A DNA stretch of 64,000 bases, from contig CM042142.1 in the NCBI GenBank assembly GCA_023376005.1, positions 51,100,611 to 51,164,610 on the forward strand. The letters run 5' to 3'. Positions 51,598-62,614 of the stretch are shown piece by piece (position 1 is the first letter of the stretch; every line of letters begins with the position of its first letter). The translations under genes were made by a program, and so were the position numbers. Under the pieces are notes generated by a model, which did not search any database, was not told the DNA's origin, and saw only the letters and a list, made by a program, of their open reading frames with translations. This DNA comes from Doryteuthis pealeii. Its lineage: Eukaryota > Mollusca > Cephalopoda > Myopsida > Loliginidae.

Positions 51598-51765
51598 CGT
51601 GGCCGGTGGCCTAGAGGTAGAATCTCTGGCTCTGCGTTCTGGGTTCTCCGGTTCGATCTCTGTCCGGGGGGTGGGGTCGTAGGTATACACTGCTGATGAG
51701 ACCTAATTAGGTCGAAACCGCTGTACAGTGTTCCACACGTCGCACACGGTATTCGCCCAGTTTAT
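51598..51765 (+). mobile_element. SINE-H copy 2: tRNA head joined to an intact hammerhead
   Basis: The head GGCCGGTGGCCTAGAGGTAG (A box) and CTCCGGTTCGATCTCTGTCC (B box) occupies about 51598-51672 and would drive internal polymerase III transcription. The hammerhead follows at 51687-51731, then CCACACGTCGCACACGG and a TA/CA tail. The only copy here with both pol III boxes and an unmutated ribozyme core. Confidence 0.75.
51687..51731 (+). ncRNA. Type I hammerhead ribozyme, all core residues present
   Basis: Stem I ACACTG (51687-51692) pairs perfectly with CAGTGT (51726-51731). Box CTGATGA is 51693-51699. Stem II GACCT-AATT-AGGTC is 51700-51713. Box GAAA is 51714-51717. Stem III AC-CGCT-GT is 51717-51724. 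Cleavage would follow A51725 (GUA triplet, allowed but slower than GUC). Stem III has only two pairs, as in retrozyme and Penelope hammerheads that often work as dimers (established for those families). Confidence 0.85.
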
Positions 51766-51775
51766 ATATATATAT

Positions 51776-51834
<59 letters not shown>

Positions 51835-51835
51835 A
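51766..51835. repeat. TA, CA, TA, GT microsatellite, itself palindromic
   Basis: TATATA, CACACA, TATATA, GTGTGT in order, able to fold back on itself. Confidence 0.95.
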
Positions 51836-52195
51836 TGATCGTCATTGTATTTGCAGGTGATATCTCATACAATATATCTATCAGTTATCATGGGACATAT
51901 TTATGATAATCAATGAAATGTATACTGCTTTATTTAATTTTATAGCAGACTACCGAGAGACCTGTTTGATGCGGGAAGGAGCATTTGTTTTGGCGACTCA
52001 ATTTCATGCAGAACCTGGTGCTGGGCAAAAATGAATAGGCAGACACAGGATATATATATATATATATATATATGTACATAAACCCCTATCCCATGACCGT
52101 CAGTACACTTGCATATAGTATTTCATATATTCAGTGTATCAGTTATTATGGGACAGAGCAATAATTATTATAATCAATGTAATGTCTGCTGCCAT
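51836..52195. repeat. Two diverged copies of one segment
   Basis: TATCTATCAGTTATCATGGGAC with ATAATCAATGAAATGTATACTGC (51875-51931) resembles GTATCAGTTATTATGGGAC with ATAATCAATGTAATGTCTGCTGC (52136-52194). Confidence 0.6.
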
Positions 52196-52440
52196 CAACA
52201 GCAGGAGAGATCATGAAAACCTTTAAATAAATGGGAAACGTGCCAAAAGCACTAAAATCGAGATTGGATGGAAGACAGAGATATAAGATAGGATTAAGAA
52301 GACTGTCCAGACATTGGCGGTGCATGGGGGTCTGCACAGACACTGAGAAAAAAGGTCTGGAGATTTGAGGAGACTTATTGTCGTCCAGCCCTGCAGCGGC
52401 AGCAACTACTCAATGCACTAAAAGAGGGCGTCAGAGTTAT
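52196..52440 (+). pseudogene. Possible diverged LINE-R-like C-terminus
   Basis: The order resembles LINE-R (a GTVPK-like MGNVPKALKSRLDG segment, then LRRLSRH, GLEI, a stop and GAGGAGACTTATTGTCGTCC). Similarity is weak and I am unsure. Confidence 0.3.
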
Positions 52441-52499
52441 CCTACGCCCCCGTCATCACGAGGACTGGGGAATTGTTGTTCTAGCCCCCCCCCCCATCT

Positions 52500-52830
52500 A
52501 TATACGCTTTTGTTTCCTCATGCAACACACCACTTTGGCTCTTACTTAGGCTAGACGGGCGGCCGGAGAGACCCCCCTCCAATCAATCGCCTGGTAATAT
52601 CAAGCCCTAGCACTTATATGATTGTCCCAATCCTATTTTCCTTGTGCCAAGCCTCAACCCTTTTTAACATATATGTACTAGAAGGCGATGACTGAGGGTC
52701 TTAATGTCCTGGGTCTGACGTCAAACTCTATCTATATGGTGAAGTTCCAAGTGTAGAGCTCTGAGGAATGGGGCGTACCCCTTCATCACCATTACTCCCA
52801 GGTCCATTTTTGTTCTAGTCTATCTGTACC
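52500..52830 (-). repeat. GGTT element partial copy
   Basis: GGCTCTTACTTAGGCTAGACG, AATCAATCGCCTGGTAATAT, CATATATGTACTAGAAGGCG and CATTACTCCCAGGTCCA match 34937-35525. Confidence 0.7.
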
Positions 52831-52920
52831 CGTTTTGTTCTTTGTGTGTCACACTACATAGGTGATATAGTTAAAATAATCTTACTTAGGGAATAAAGCT
52901 ATTTCCAGCTCAGTTTGTAA

Positions 52921-53165
52921 ATAGTAGTAGTAGTAGTGGTAACCTTGAACTGCTTGGAAAGGTTTCCAAAGACCTAGAAAAGATTCTGTGGTAGCTGAAG
53001 GTCAGAGGAATAAACGAGATTATCCACACCACAATACTGCTGAAATCATTTAGGATACTGAGAAAAGTCCTGGATATCTGAGGAGACTTGCTTTCTCTCA
53101 GACTCCAGTGAAAAACCATCAATTTAAACTGGTGTGAAAAACTTGCAAGGGGTTGGATCATAATA
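52921..53165 (+). pseudogene. LINE-R 3' end fragment
   Basis: After a TAG run, text equivalent to VVTLNCLERFPKT, LLKSFRILRKVLDI then a stop, with the 3' UTR GGAGACTTGCTTTCTCTCAG and ACTTGCAAGGGG. It ends where the pogo-like terminus begins. Confidence 0.65.
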
Positions 53166-53351
53166 GTACCGTCTAACCTCTCATCTACGGACCCCCATCA
53201 ACGGACTTTGGACGCAACTGAAGAATCTACAGACAAAAAATTTTTAAAAAAGAAGAAAAAAAACAAAACAATAAAAGACAATTTCGAATTGTCATCGGTG
53301 TATTTCATTCGTCATGCTGTATTTTTAAGTAGCATATATATATATATATAT

Positions 53352-53391
<40 letters not shown>

Positions 53392-53395
53392 AAAT

Positions 53396-53505
53396 CATCC
53401 ACAGACACGTGTTGCGGCGTTTCACGCCTCTTCAGTGTGGCTAGACACAACAACTATCCTTTGGCTAGGGTCGAACTCCAACTGACTGTTTGCCAGCCTG
53501 ATATA
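53396..53505 (-). mobile_element. SINE-H copy 3, minus strand
   Basis: On the minus strand: head with A-box-like GGCTGGCAAACAGTCAG and B box GGAGTTCGACCCTAG, then the hammerhead at 53399-53440, then a TA run. Same architecture as copies at 186-340 and 51598-51765. Confidence 0.65.
53399..53440 (-). ncRNA. Hammerhead ribozyme, one core change
   Basis: Minus strand: stem I CCACA/TGTGG perfect; box CTGAAGA; stem II GGCGT-GAA-ACGCC; second box GCAA in place of GAAA; stem III ACACGTGT; C at the cleavage position. The A-to-C change in the second box should be damaging. All helices are intact. Confidence 0.65.
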
Positions 53506-53530
53506 TATGCCATATATACATATTAAGTAT

Positions 53531-53563
53531 ACACACACACACACACAGACACAGACACACACA

Positions 53564-53643
<80 letters not shown>
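53531..53643. repeat. CA, TA, GT microsatellite, self-complementary
   Basis: (CA)n 53531-53600 then (GT)n 53612-53643, an inverted pair around ATATATTATATAT. Confidence 0.95.
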
Positions 53644-53645
<2 letters not shown>

Positions 53646-54033
53646 AGGCGCATGGGCTAGTGGTTAGAGTCGTGGAAAATGGACTCGTCGATTCGAGTTC
53701 AATTCCTAGACGAAGCTGTTGGCATTTCCCTTGGGAAAGATATGAATCCATATATTCTCCCTCAAGCTATAGGTTACATAGTAGGGCAGACTGGGCCCTT
53801 CAGCCTTGGGTAGGTAACCAGTCTAGGAGGGGGATACCTCTGAAATCAAAATTCCTGAGGTCGGTCGTTGATTAGGTTTGTGGCAACCATTGATGCACCA
53901 ATTCTTTCCTATCGACTGTGCCAAAAAGTGTGGATGGTCCAACACAAGCCTTCACCACTATAAACAAATCACTGTGTGGGTGTTCATTGTATGAACTCTC
54001 ATGCGTCGAAAATCGACGAGAGAGTCCATAATA
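53644..54033 (+). mobile_element. SINE-A long subtype, complete
   Basis: Head GGGCTAGTGGTTAGAGTCG (A box) and CGAGTTCAATTCC (B box), SINE-A body, then the extra 3' region (GATTAGGTTTGTGGCAACC, CGACTGTGCCAAAAAGTG, GTGTGGGTGTTCATTG) ending GAGAGAGTCCATAATA. About 390 bp. Partial copies at 41251, 46980 and 63423. Confidence 0.8.
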
Positions 54034-54202
54034 TATATATATATATGCATATGCCGTATATACATATTTTATATTATTTACATTATGATCATAACTAGTT
54101 ATTTACTATACTGGTTTTATCACTTAAAATAATACCTTCCGATCTACGGACTTTAACGGACCACCTCACCCATTATAAGTCCGTTGATGAGAGGTATGTC
54201 TG

Positions 54203-54975
54203 TATATCAGCATAACTTATATTCGATGCAAATATTCTTTATCATTCGTACTGCTGTCGAGTTTTATGCAGAGAAATCCTTTAAAGAACATTTTGCAAGG
54301 AAGTTGTGAATACGAAAATATAATGACGTTTTATTTGCTTTATGTTCGTTGGCCTCAGGGCTCTGCAAATCATAAAAGTCAGTTTTAGTATAAATGGTTA
54401 CCTCCTAAAACTGAGCGATTGTCTGCCGTTTGTGTCCCATTTTAAAAAGTCATAATCGTACCGAATTGCTTTCATCTAACTTCGATTGCCAAGAGCAGAC
54501 CAGTTAGAATAGATTAAAAATAAAATAAGATGAACAAAAAAAAAAAAAACACAAAAAAACAACAACAAATAACGATTTCAAAATGTTTTAGTGCTTTTAC
54601 CCTAAACCCGGCAAACCTCACCCATTCTAGTCCGTCCCTCACGAAAGAAAAGGAATATAGTGAGTCGGATATTCCAATTAGTTCAAAGTATTATGTAGCT
54701 GAAATCTAAACGAGGTCTCCTACTTTGAATGGAATCATAGAGTTTCTCTGTCGTTTTTGCAATAAAACTTAGTGCTCAGAATATACGGGTCCTAGAAATC
54801 TAGGTCGATTCTTCAATTTCAAACTAGAGTTGTTTAGAAGGTATATCAATTTAATTACCCACACTCCAAGCCCAGAGATAATTATTTCTAAAACGTTTAT
54901 TTGTATATTCTATTTCAAATTTTCTTTATGATGATTCTGGTCTGGATTGAGTGATCTCTTTGAATTTCAAATATA
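54203..54975. other. Unrecognised sequence
   Basis: About 770 bp with no open frame above noise and no known repeat. Contains an A-rich run at 54536-54560. One of the least repetitive parts of the window. Confidence 0.4.
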
Positions 54976-55109
54976 ATGCTTCACCCTGTGATCTGCTGGA
55001 ACTGCAAAATCCACCAGTTGACAAGTTCTTTCTTTTTGTTTATCACACTAGTCTGCGTCTTCTTGCTGGTATAAGGTGATCCGTTTTATTATTATTATTA
55101 TTATTATTA

Positions 55110-55142
<33 letters not shown>

Positions 55143-55510
55143 CCTTTTTGAGTTTTCACATCAGTGTTAGCTGATGGTCTTTCACTGGAGTCTGAGTGAC
55201 AGCAAGTCTCCTCAGGTCTCCAGGACTCTTCTGAGTATTCTGGCAGATTGCAGCAGTGCAGTGTCTGAATGGTTTTAATCCTTCCTCTGATATCCAAACT
55301 TTCCAAGCCCTTTTCTAATCCTTTTGGGACTGTTCCAGGCACCAAACTACAATTGGTATCACTTTCACTTTCATATTCCATAACTTTTTCAGTTCTCTGG
55401 CAAGGTCCAGATATTTGTCTATTTTTTTTCATTTTCCTTTAACTTCACTCTGTGACTGCTGGCACTGCAAAATCCACCAGTTACAAGTTCTTTCTTTTTT
55501 GTTATCAACA
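54976..55510 (-). pseudogene. LINE-R, two partial copies head to tail
   Basis: The first piece (54976-55085) carries the complement of KTDHLIPARRQT and LVDFAVPADHRVK. After an (ATT)n run (55085-55140) a second piece (55141-55510) reads LINK, LVxFAVPA, RQISGPCQRTEKV, SLDIRGRIKTIQTLHC, and ends near 55141. The inner copy appears inserted in or next to the tail of the outer. Confidence 0.65.
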
Positions 55511-56105
55511 CTAGGTCTGGCCTTCTATTTTCTATATTATTATTATTATATTATATTATTATTATTATTATTATTATATTATTTCCAACCTAGTTTGGTC
55601 TAGATTTGTACCTCTTGTTGCTAATTTTTGTATTCGCTTATTATATGATTGACCATTTCATTATTTTATTATTTATTATTATTAATTATATTATTATTAT
55701 TATTATTATTCGTCCGATTGGACAAGGATAAACTGGCCAAATGAAATCAATGTCCGTATATTGGTCACGTCTTTCAGTGGATTTTGCGTATTTGTTGTGT
55801 CTCGCAGAAGAAGAGAAATGACTTTTATTTGATTTTCGGCTAGCCGTGGTATTTTGGAAATCTTGTGATCGAAACTGAAGATGATTAACACATTATCATT
55901 TAGAATGACAAGAGGCAGTGAATTGGAATCAAACTATGACTTCGACAATCGCCTAAAGAAAATTTTAACAACGCCTCGCTTCCGCAATTTCTCGTCGTCT
56001 CACGCGAGAACTAAATCAATCGAGTATATATGCTAAGTTCCGCCCACGCCATCTGACTTTAATTACTACGTCTCACACAAAATAGCAGCCGGTGTCAAAA
56101 GGACA
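55511..56105. other. ATT-rich and unrecognised sequence
   Basis: (ATT)n stretches at 55540-55580 and 55662-55710. The rest (55711-56105) has no family and only a motif-free minus frame of 61 codons. Confidence 0.4.
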
Positions 56106-56289
56106 TTTCCAATATGTCCATTACCTAATTTGAATAATTTTGATTCTTCGGGCTGTTGTCCTCATCTTGACGAAACTCTTGCTGGTCGTTGTCTTTGGAG
56201 TCGCAGTTGTATGAATTTATCTGTATTCCTGCATTCATATACTTCAAATTATGCAAAATTATTCACATCAAGCCTCATCTCAAAAATAC
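56106..56289. repeat. Penelope-like fragment
   Basis: GATTCTTCGGGCTGTTGTCCTCATC resembles the outer arm phrase at 25.8 and 30.3 kb. No complete hammerhead. Confidence 0.4.
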
Positions 56290-56934
56290 ATCTTATTATA
56301 ATGGAGATTGTGTGTTTGTCTGTCTGTAACCGAAACTATATAAGAACACAAATCACAATTCCCTTAGTTATTTACGTTACATTTTCGATGGTTTAATTTC
56401 TTTTTAAAACTCAGTTATTAATAAAATTGTTTTACATTATTAATACGGTTGACCATATCTACAAACTAATAACATGCAGCTGTATTTATATATACAGCAA
56501 AATAGCGGTTTTTTACAGTGTGAACAGGAAGGCTAAATTGCCATATTGATATTAAAAAATTGATTTAATAAAAACATGTACTTAGTATTATTGATTTCTA
56601 ATTGTTTTAGTTTTATCTTAAATGAATATGAGCAAAGATCTCTTCATAAATCTTAAAAGAAATTTCATTAAACGAGAAAATTAACTGTAATTTATTCTTT
56701 ACTTCCTATTTTAACTAAATAGTTAAAAATATGAAAATTTAGCAATGAAAGGCTGGGTGATTGAAGAGTAAGTTTCACTTGTCTGTTTTCGATTATAGCC
56801 CCCTATGTTTCAAATAGTTTTCATCGGATTTTATTCTAGTTTCATTGGTCTTTCTAATTTAATAAATATTTTATTGCATGAAAACTTAAATACATGCACC
56901 CAAAGTGTGCATATATTAGTTAGTACAAATAACG
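56290..56934 (+). mobile_element. HEL-2 copy, full length
   Basis: Starts TCTTATTATAATGGAGATTG after an A and ends GCACCCAAAGTGTGC (mutated hairpin), then ATATTAGTTAG before a T. 645 bp, same as 44733-45371. Confidence 0.65.
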
Positions 56935-57174
56935 AATAATTTTACTTGAAATGATTTCTAGTTTGTTTCAGTACGACTCTTTTATCACGTGATAGGTTGT
57001 GTGAAAGGGCCATGTCCCCATAAACCCGGATTCGCCATTATCCCTTGTTGGAGCCATAAGGTTATTTTCTTAAAATTTAATCTATAATTTTCAAGTTGTA
57101 ATATTTTCCAGTCCAACTTGAATTTTTAGCCAGCTGCAGGTCCTCCCAGCGACTGCAATGCACATATAATAACA

Positions 57175-57345
57175 TTTTTACACTATATACATTCCCTCCA
57201 GTTATGGGCAAATAGTAAGGCAGACTGAACTCTTTAATCTTGGTTAGGCAACCAGTCTAGTAGAAGGAAAACTCTGAATTCAAACCATAAGAAATTGAAA
57301 TTGACGCACACCCTGCTCGTTCGGAAGGATTGGTAAAAACATACT
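57175..57345 (+). mobile_element. SINE-A body fragment
   Basis: CTCCAGTTATGGGCAAATAG, GGTTAGGCAACCAGTCTAG and AAAACTCTGAATTCAAACC; the head is missing. Confidence 0.75.
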
Positions 57346-58015
57346 TATAATTGATGAGTCCTGGTCGATTCTGACAAAACAAAGAAAACTATCCACTTAA
57401 AAGAGCCCAGCATCCAAAGAGTACAGACTAAAACTTAAGGTTCCTGTTTTAGACAATATGCTGGTCTGTCTCCTAACCCTCTCTGTGTTAACTTGAAGCG
57501 ACACTGCTGATGAAAACAAAACTATTGTAATAATAGTCCGTTCGAGACCTTTTTTCCACAACGTGTGCTTTTCTAGAGGATTTCGGGCATTTTCATCTGA
57601 TTCTGTCCCCACAACAGCGATGAATGTTACTCGCCAATAATCTATACCACTTCCAAAATTCCCGTCTTTTCAGTATTGTAGATTATCCCTATTTGGTCTC
57701 CGCCTTGTCATTAAAATATATTCTTGATTTTTTCGTGATTTGCAATTACCTTGCCCTACTTGTAACTAATTTGTATACTCTAAAATCCCGTCTTTTTCGT
57801 AATATTTAAAATATCACCTTAAGTAACTTAAAATAATTCATGCGATAACAAGACTTCCTTCGTAATATCTTAACTTTTTAGGCACCTCATGATGGCTGCT
57901 AATTGGGTAGCCAAACTAGATTAGAAGACCATTATTAATGAGTTCCGATTCTCCACTGGGTGCCCCGATACTTCTGGCCTGCAGCCGGCATCTAAGTTAC
58001 GCCTTAGTAAGTAAC
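57346..58015. other. Unrecognised sequence
   Basis: No repeat or motif identified. Near the end ACGCCTTAGTAAGTAAC hints at an old SINE. Confidence 0.35.
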
Positions 58016-58175
58016 TATTATGGATGCGTGTCGTATAATGGGTTACCATCGTAGAAAATGGATACGACGCAGTTTCAGAAACCCGGAGAAAGGCTATTTG
58101 CATTTCACATAGCGCTAATACCCTTGGGAAAGGTATGAATTTTGGTAGGCAAGGGGTAAAGAACCCAGTCTGCTC
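58016..58175 (+). mobile_element. SINE-A partial copy
   Basis: GTCGTATAATGGGTTACCATC head and TAGCGCTAATACCCTTGGG body. It is cut at GGCAAGGGG, after which unrelated DNA (about 58190-58370) intervenes. Confidence 0.7.
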
Positions 58176-58371
58176 TACTCGTTTACTCAAGCTGATTGGA
58201 AGTGGTTTAGGGAGGCAGATGGGGTCCATTGTCTTTCCACGAGCATTAGCTAAAGGGAAATGCAAAAGCTTGAATACTAAACTGCATCTGATTGGTGCGG
58301 CCTCCAGTTCTGAAGAACTGGGGAATTGTCTCAAGGCCGAAAGCAAGAACCGAAGAGATATTAGGCAATTG

Positions 58372-58665
58372 AGAGCGCGTTGGGTAATGGTAAAGTCATG
58401 GGAAATGGACTCGCGCCCCGCAGTTCTAATCCTGGATGTTGGTAAACTGCATTTCACTAGCCGCACTCACCCTGTGACAAGTATGATCCTACTCTCCCTC
58501 CAGCTATGGATAAATAGCTGGACAGACTGAACTTTTTAACCTTGAGTTAGCCAACCCGTCTAGGAGAAGGAAAACTCGGAATTCAAACTTGTTAAACTCG
58601 CTATAGGAAATGCCTTGTCGTTTATTTATCACATACTCGTGTGGGAGGGTTGGTAAAAATATACA
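58372..58665 (+). mobile_element. SINE-A copy
   Basis: GCGTTGGGTAATGGTAAAGTC, mutated B box CAGTTCTAATCC, and body AAATAGCTGGACAGACTG and AAAACTCGGAATTCAAAC. Confidence 0.75.
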
Positions 58666-58900
58666 TACTTGCGAACCATGTCGCATCCTTACCTTGTGGT
58701 TATGGTGTTGCGGTAATATGACCCTTCGAGATAAAATGTCAGGAGATTGATTTAAAGAAAACTGTCAGAACACAGTAATGTGTATGCGACAAGATATTTT
58801 GTCCATCGTAAAGCAATCAAAAGTTCTGAGCAGCCGGAGTTCAGATCAAAGCTGCAAAAACTTACATTTCTCTATGGGCTGAGTGTGTATCTCTCTCTTT

Positions 58901-59000
58901 NNNNNNNNNNNNNNNNNNNNNNNNNNNNNNNNNNNNNNNNNNNNNNNNNNNNNNNNNNNNNNNNNNNNNNNNNNNNNNNNNNNNNNNNNNNNNNNNNNNN
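58901..59000. other. Assembly gap of exactly 100 N
   Basis: A round-number run of N marks a scaffold join of unknown size. The duplicate of the 37.4-41.8 kb region starts immediately to its right. Confidence 1.
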
Positions 59001-59562
59001 CACAAGAGAAGATAAATCCCGGAACACTAGACCCCTTCCAGCCCAACCTTCCTACGCCATAATAGATAAAAAGGGGGTGCTTGCCATAAGGGCAATGGGG
59101 TTGGGCCAATTTATAACGATACTAGGCTGACGTGACAGCCGATTGATTAGAGGGGTTTTCCGACCTACCAACTACCTAAGTAAGGCCCAAAGTAGAATGT
59201 TGCCTGTCATGTCTGGACCTTCTAATTAAAAAAAAATAAATTGTAAACTAAATAGTGACGCGTGATACAGTCATAGTTAGAACACTGGCAACAGTTCGGA
59301 AAATCAGAACCTGGTCTTGAATTAACAAAAAGTAGAGTCTTTGTGATTTTGAGTTCCAAGCGAAAAGCCAAGAATAAATAGCTGAAGAAGGTGAAAACTA
59401 TAACTACGGGGTGATCGTCAAAAAAGTAAATCTTTCTTCTCTTCTATTTCGTGTGAAGTTCTATTAAAAAACACGTCACTTTGACGGCATCATAGGACAC
59501 CATTTTTTTCCAAACATTTTGGCTTACAAAAATTGGCCCGCGTCTTATACACTCGTGGGTGA

Positions 59563-59850
59563 GTAGGAAGTGCGTGGTGTAATGGTTAAAGTATAGGAAA
59601 TGGACTCGTCAGCTCCGAGTTCAAATCCTGGGCGTGGTAATTGCATTTCACTTGCGCTAATACCCTGGGAAAAGGTATGAATTCTACTCTCCCCAGCTTG
59701 GGTAAATAGTAGGACAGACTGGCTCTTAACCTTGGTCTAGCAAACCGGTTAGAAGAAGGAAAACTCTGAATTCATAACCTGTTACAACTCCGCTTAAGAA
59801 TTTGACCTTATTCGTCACATCCTGCTGTGCGTTAGGGTCGGTAAATATAT
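59563..59850 (+). mobile_element. SINE-A in the duplicate
   Basis: Orthologous to 37941-38230, with the same flanks (ACACTCGTGGGTGAG and ATACATCGTAAGGTGAGG) and many small indels. Confidence 0.8.
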
Positions 59851-60224
59851 ATACATCGTAAGGTGAGGTTCGAAGCTTTTAATAATTATCAAATTTTTAT
59901 TAATTAATATTATGTCCTGCTGATGGAGATGTCTTGTGTATGATTATTGCTTTGCCTGTAACTGCTAAATTGCTTTTACAACAGCTATGTTCTGCTTGTG
60001 TAATCACAGCTAGACTGTTTCCCACAATATATTGCTTCAATACACTAACAACGTTTTTTCCTTAATCTGACCTGCTGAATGGGGGGCGTCTCTATATGCC
60101 AAGTGCGTCTTATAGCCGTCAAAATGCGGTAACCTGAAATTTTCCCAGTTATAATTGATTCAATCATTTATTCTGAAAATCATTTGTTTCTTACTTAAAT
60201 GTTTTTTTTTTAGACTCAATAAGA

Positions 60225-60705
60225 AAATTCAAAATGCTGCCCCCTTAGAGTTACGTCAAAAACAAAGAGCAGTGTTTTGATTTTTTTTTTTTTTTTGCTG
60301 TGGGGTGAAACCTTGTGACAATTCATCAACGATTACAAAATGTCTTTGAGGACAAAACTTAGAGATCAAATCAAATGTATGCAGGGGGGCCGTGTGTAAA
60401 AGATGAAAAGGTAAAAGTTAATGGTGATGAAAGCAGTGAAATCAGTGGATGGTCCAGAAGCAGCTGATAAGATATTTCTCCAACATGGTGTCACATGAAA
60501 AAATATCACGGTCTGAAGTGATTAAAAATTTCAAATGTCAAGCCCTGAAATTTGCCAAAAAAAAAAAAAAATCGAAAATACACACTTTGCATTTCAGGCA
60601 TTTTTGTTCGTTTGTGTTATCAAACTACCATGTAAATCTGCCGATGACAGTCCCAAGCACGGAAGTGAGAGACGGAAGATTTACTGAGGTGGCTGAGGCA
60701 TAGAA
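60225..60705 (+). pseudogene. Mariner-like transposase remnant in the duplicate
   Basis: CCCCTTAGAGTTACGTCAAA, then VTIHQRLQNVFED in another frame, as at 38605. The frame 60449-60703 is an indel-made shadow. Confidence 0.55.
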
Positions 60706-61236
60706 ATTCTCATCCCACAACCTCCACACACTCCAAAAAACAACACAAAACAAAACACATAAAAAATGATAAAAACTAGAATTCTAACCACCAAACAAAC
60801 TCCTCCCTAATAGAAATGGCAACAGGATATCAACAAGCAGCTCAGGCATGACTTCCGGTCGATGGCCAGTATACCGGATGTGGGAGTAAAATGCTAAAGA
60901 AGAAACACATACGCACACACACATACACACATATACACTCACATACACACATACATACACACACGTGTGCACTTTAGTATTTCTAGTTGAACAGTATAAA
61001 CTGTACTATTCATTACAAACTCACGGGAGAAACTTTAGAGAAAGATTACGCACGAAGACTTATATTACACACACACACACACACACAACACAACACACAC
61101 ACACTATATATATATATATATATATATAGAATTAAGGACAATGACTGGAAGATTTGTGTGGAGAAAGTCAATGGGACCGTGCCGACAAGCACCACCTGCA
61201 TATATAAATCTCTCTCTCTTTCTTTCTCTCTCTCTT

Positions 61237-61772
61237 CTACCGGTCCACAGAACCATCCTCACCCCATCCCACCACCCCTTAAACACTCCACATAACCCCA
61301 CACAGACAACAAAAAAAAAGCGCTCCCCACCACAACCTGTCGCGCATCCCACGCAACACGACCAATCATATCTTTAGGTTCGGCATAATCGCGCCCAACC
61401 ATCTTCCACGAGCTCCCATTCCACACACTCTCCCCCTGCCCGACAGTCGTCGTTCCACCATCTATGCGGGCAGCGATCCGGCTCACAGCGGCCACCTTAC
61501 GCTCCTGATAATTCACTAGTCCCACCGGAGCCCTGCTCCAACCGTAGACCCTTACCGGAAACGCCTTTCGCGCCTTAGGCGCTACTGCTCCAATAAGCAT
61601 TATGAAACCCGCTATACTTTCACCAACTCAGCAGCCCATTGTGTGTCATATTAAAGCTCCTCGATCAGCCCTTGTAACGAAGAAGCCGTACTTATTTCGT
61701 CGAATTCTCTGACGCCGCCCTGCTCCGTGCTCTGTTTTCCTAATGTGGCTCCTGGACGAAAGAATCTTTTCC
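61237..61772 (-). other. GC-rich insert, foreign-looking, with minus-strand open frames
   Basis: About 535 bp at roughly 55 percent GC, inserted in a CT array whose counterpart at 39.57-39.61 kb lacks it. The minus strand has a 113-codon frame (61259-61600): MLIGAVAPKARKAFPVRVYG, SRIAARIDGGTTTVGQGES and WKMVGRDYAEPKDMIGRVAW. Upstream a frame ends SSLQGLIEEL with a stop overlapping ATG, an arrangement like a bacterial operon. I recognise no protein family. Bacterial contamination of a read or a real insertion are both possible. Confidence 0.55.
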
Positions 61773-61799
61773 TTTCTCTCTCTCTCTCACTTTCCTCTT

Positions 61800-61830
<31 letters not shown>

Positions 61831-61871
61831 TCTCTCTATATATATATTAAATGGAGAGAGAGAGAGATTCT

Positions 61872-62500
61872 TCCCTTGTATTCTGGAAAAATTACGTTCC
61901 ATTCAATAATATTCTTCAGATACAAGGTGTGTCAAAAAAAGTACCCAAGTTTAAAGCCTGGTATTTACTCAAATAGAAATGATGAATGAATAGAACGTAA
62001 TTCATAAAAAAAATCAGAATACAAGGTGTATGCAAAAAAGTAAAAAAATCTCGATACTTTTTTTTGACAACTCATTGTATTAGACTTTTGGATGCAACAC
62101 ATAATGCAGAATGTTAGTAATGCTGCAAACTAAATCCTGTTTGATGTGGAGTTTAAATCTGTTAAGAATGTCAAGAACTTCGAGATGTAGAACACAAAAA
62201 TAAAATCAAAGGTCTAAAAAGATGTCAGCATTTGATGAATAGATTCACAAATTGGCTTCGTCGAGAGACCAAAGAAATCAAAGCATACAACTTGCTTAAG
62301 TATCCGTCAAATTCAGTTCGTCGTAAAGTAGATTCCTTTACAATTCGAAGGTGTCCTGATTTGAAATGGTCCTCAAAGAAAAATAAAGCCTAAGAAACCG
62401 CGTTTCTAAGGAAGAAAAAGCTGAAATAGGCAAAGGCTTTCAAAAGATGGAACTTTGAAGTTGACAAAATTAAATTCGAACACTAGAGACCTCAGAATGT
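61872..62500 (+). mobile_element. Mariner termini and Tc1-like remnant in the duplicate
   Basis: Counterpart of 39704-40330, including TACAAGGTGTGTCAAAAAA and the KPFLRKKK-type segment shifted in frame. Confidence 0.6.
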
Positions 62501-62614
62501 CGCGCGAGTATATGAAAAGGCTGGTTGGCTGGTTGGTTGGTTTTACGGCCATGTCAACCCTTCGAAGACAGTTTGTTTTTATTCATTCCTGATATGTCTA
62601 CACTTAAGAACTAG

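Larger units (their letters stand above)
53168..54202. mobile_element. Candidate pogo/Tigger-like DNA element with nested SINEs
   Basis: TACCGTCTAACCTCTCATC at the left and GATGAGAGGTATGTCTGTA at the right form about 25-bp inverted ends (both continue into a shared ACGGAC motif). Pogo-group elements start with CAG-type ends at TA targets, which fits loosely. Inside are SINE-H (53396-53505), microsatellites and SINE-A (53644-54033). No transposase is readable. Confidence 0.4.

Noticed and set aside
57921..58466. 181-codon minus and 131-codon plus overlapping frames
   Set aside because: They span two SINE-A copies on the opposite strand; no motif and both strands open, so chance in mid-GC repeat DNA.
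61259..61600. Assignment of the GC-rich insert frame to a named membrane-protein family
   Set aside because: A faint resemblance to beta-barrel C-terminal domains is too weak to name without a search.
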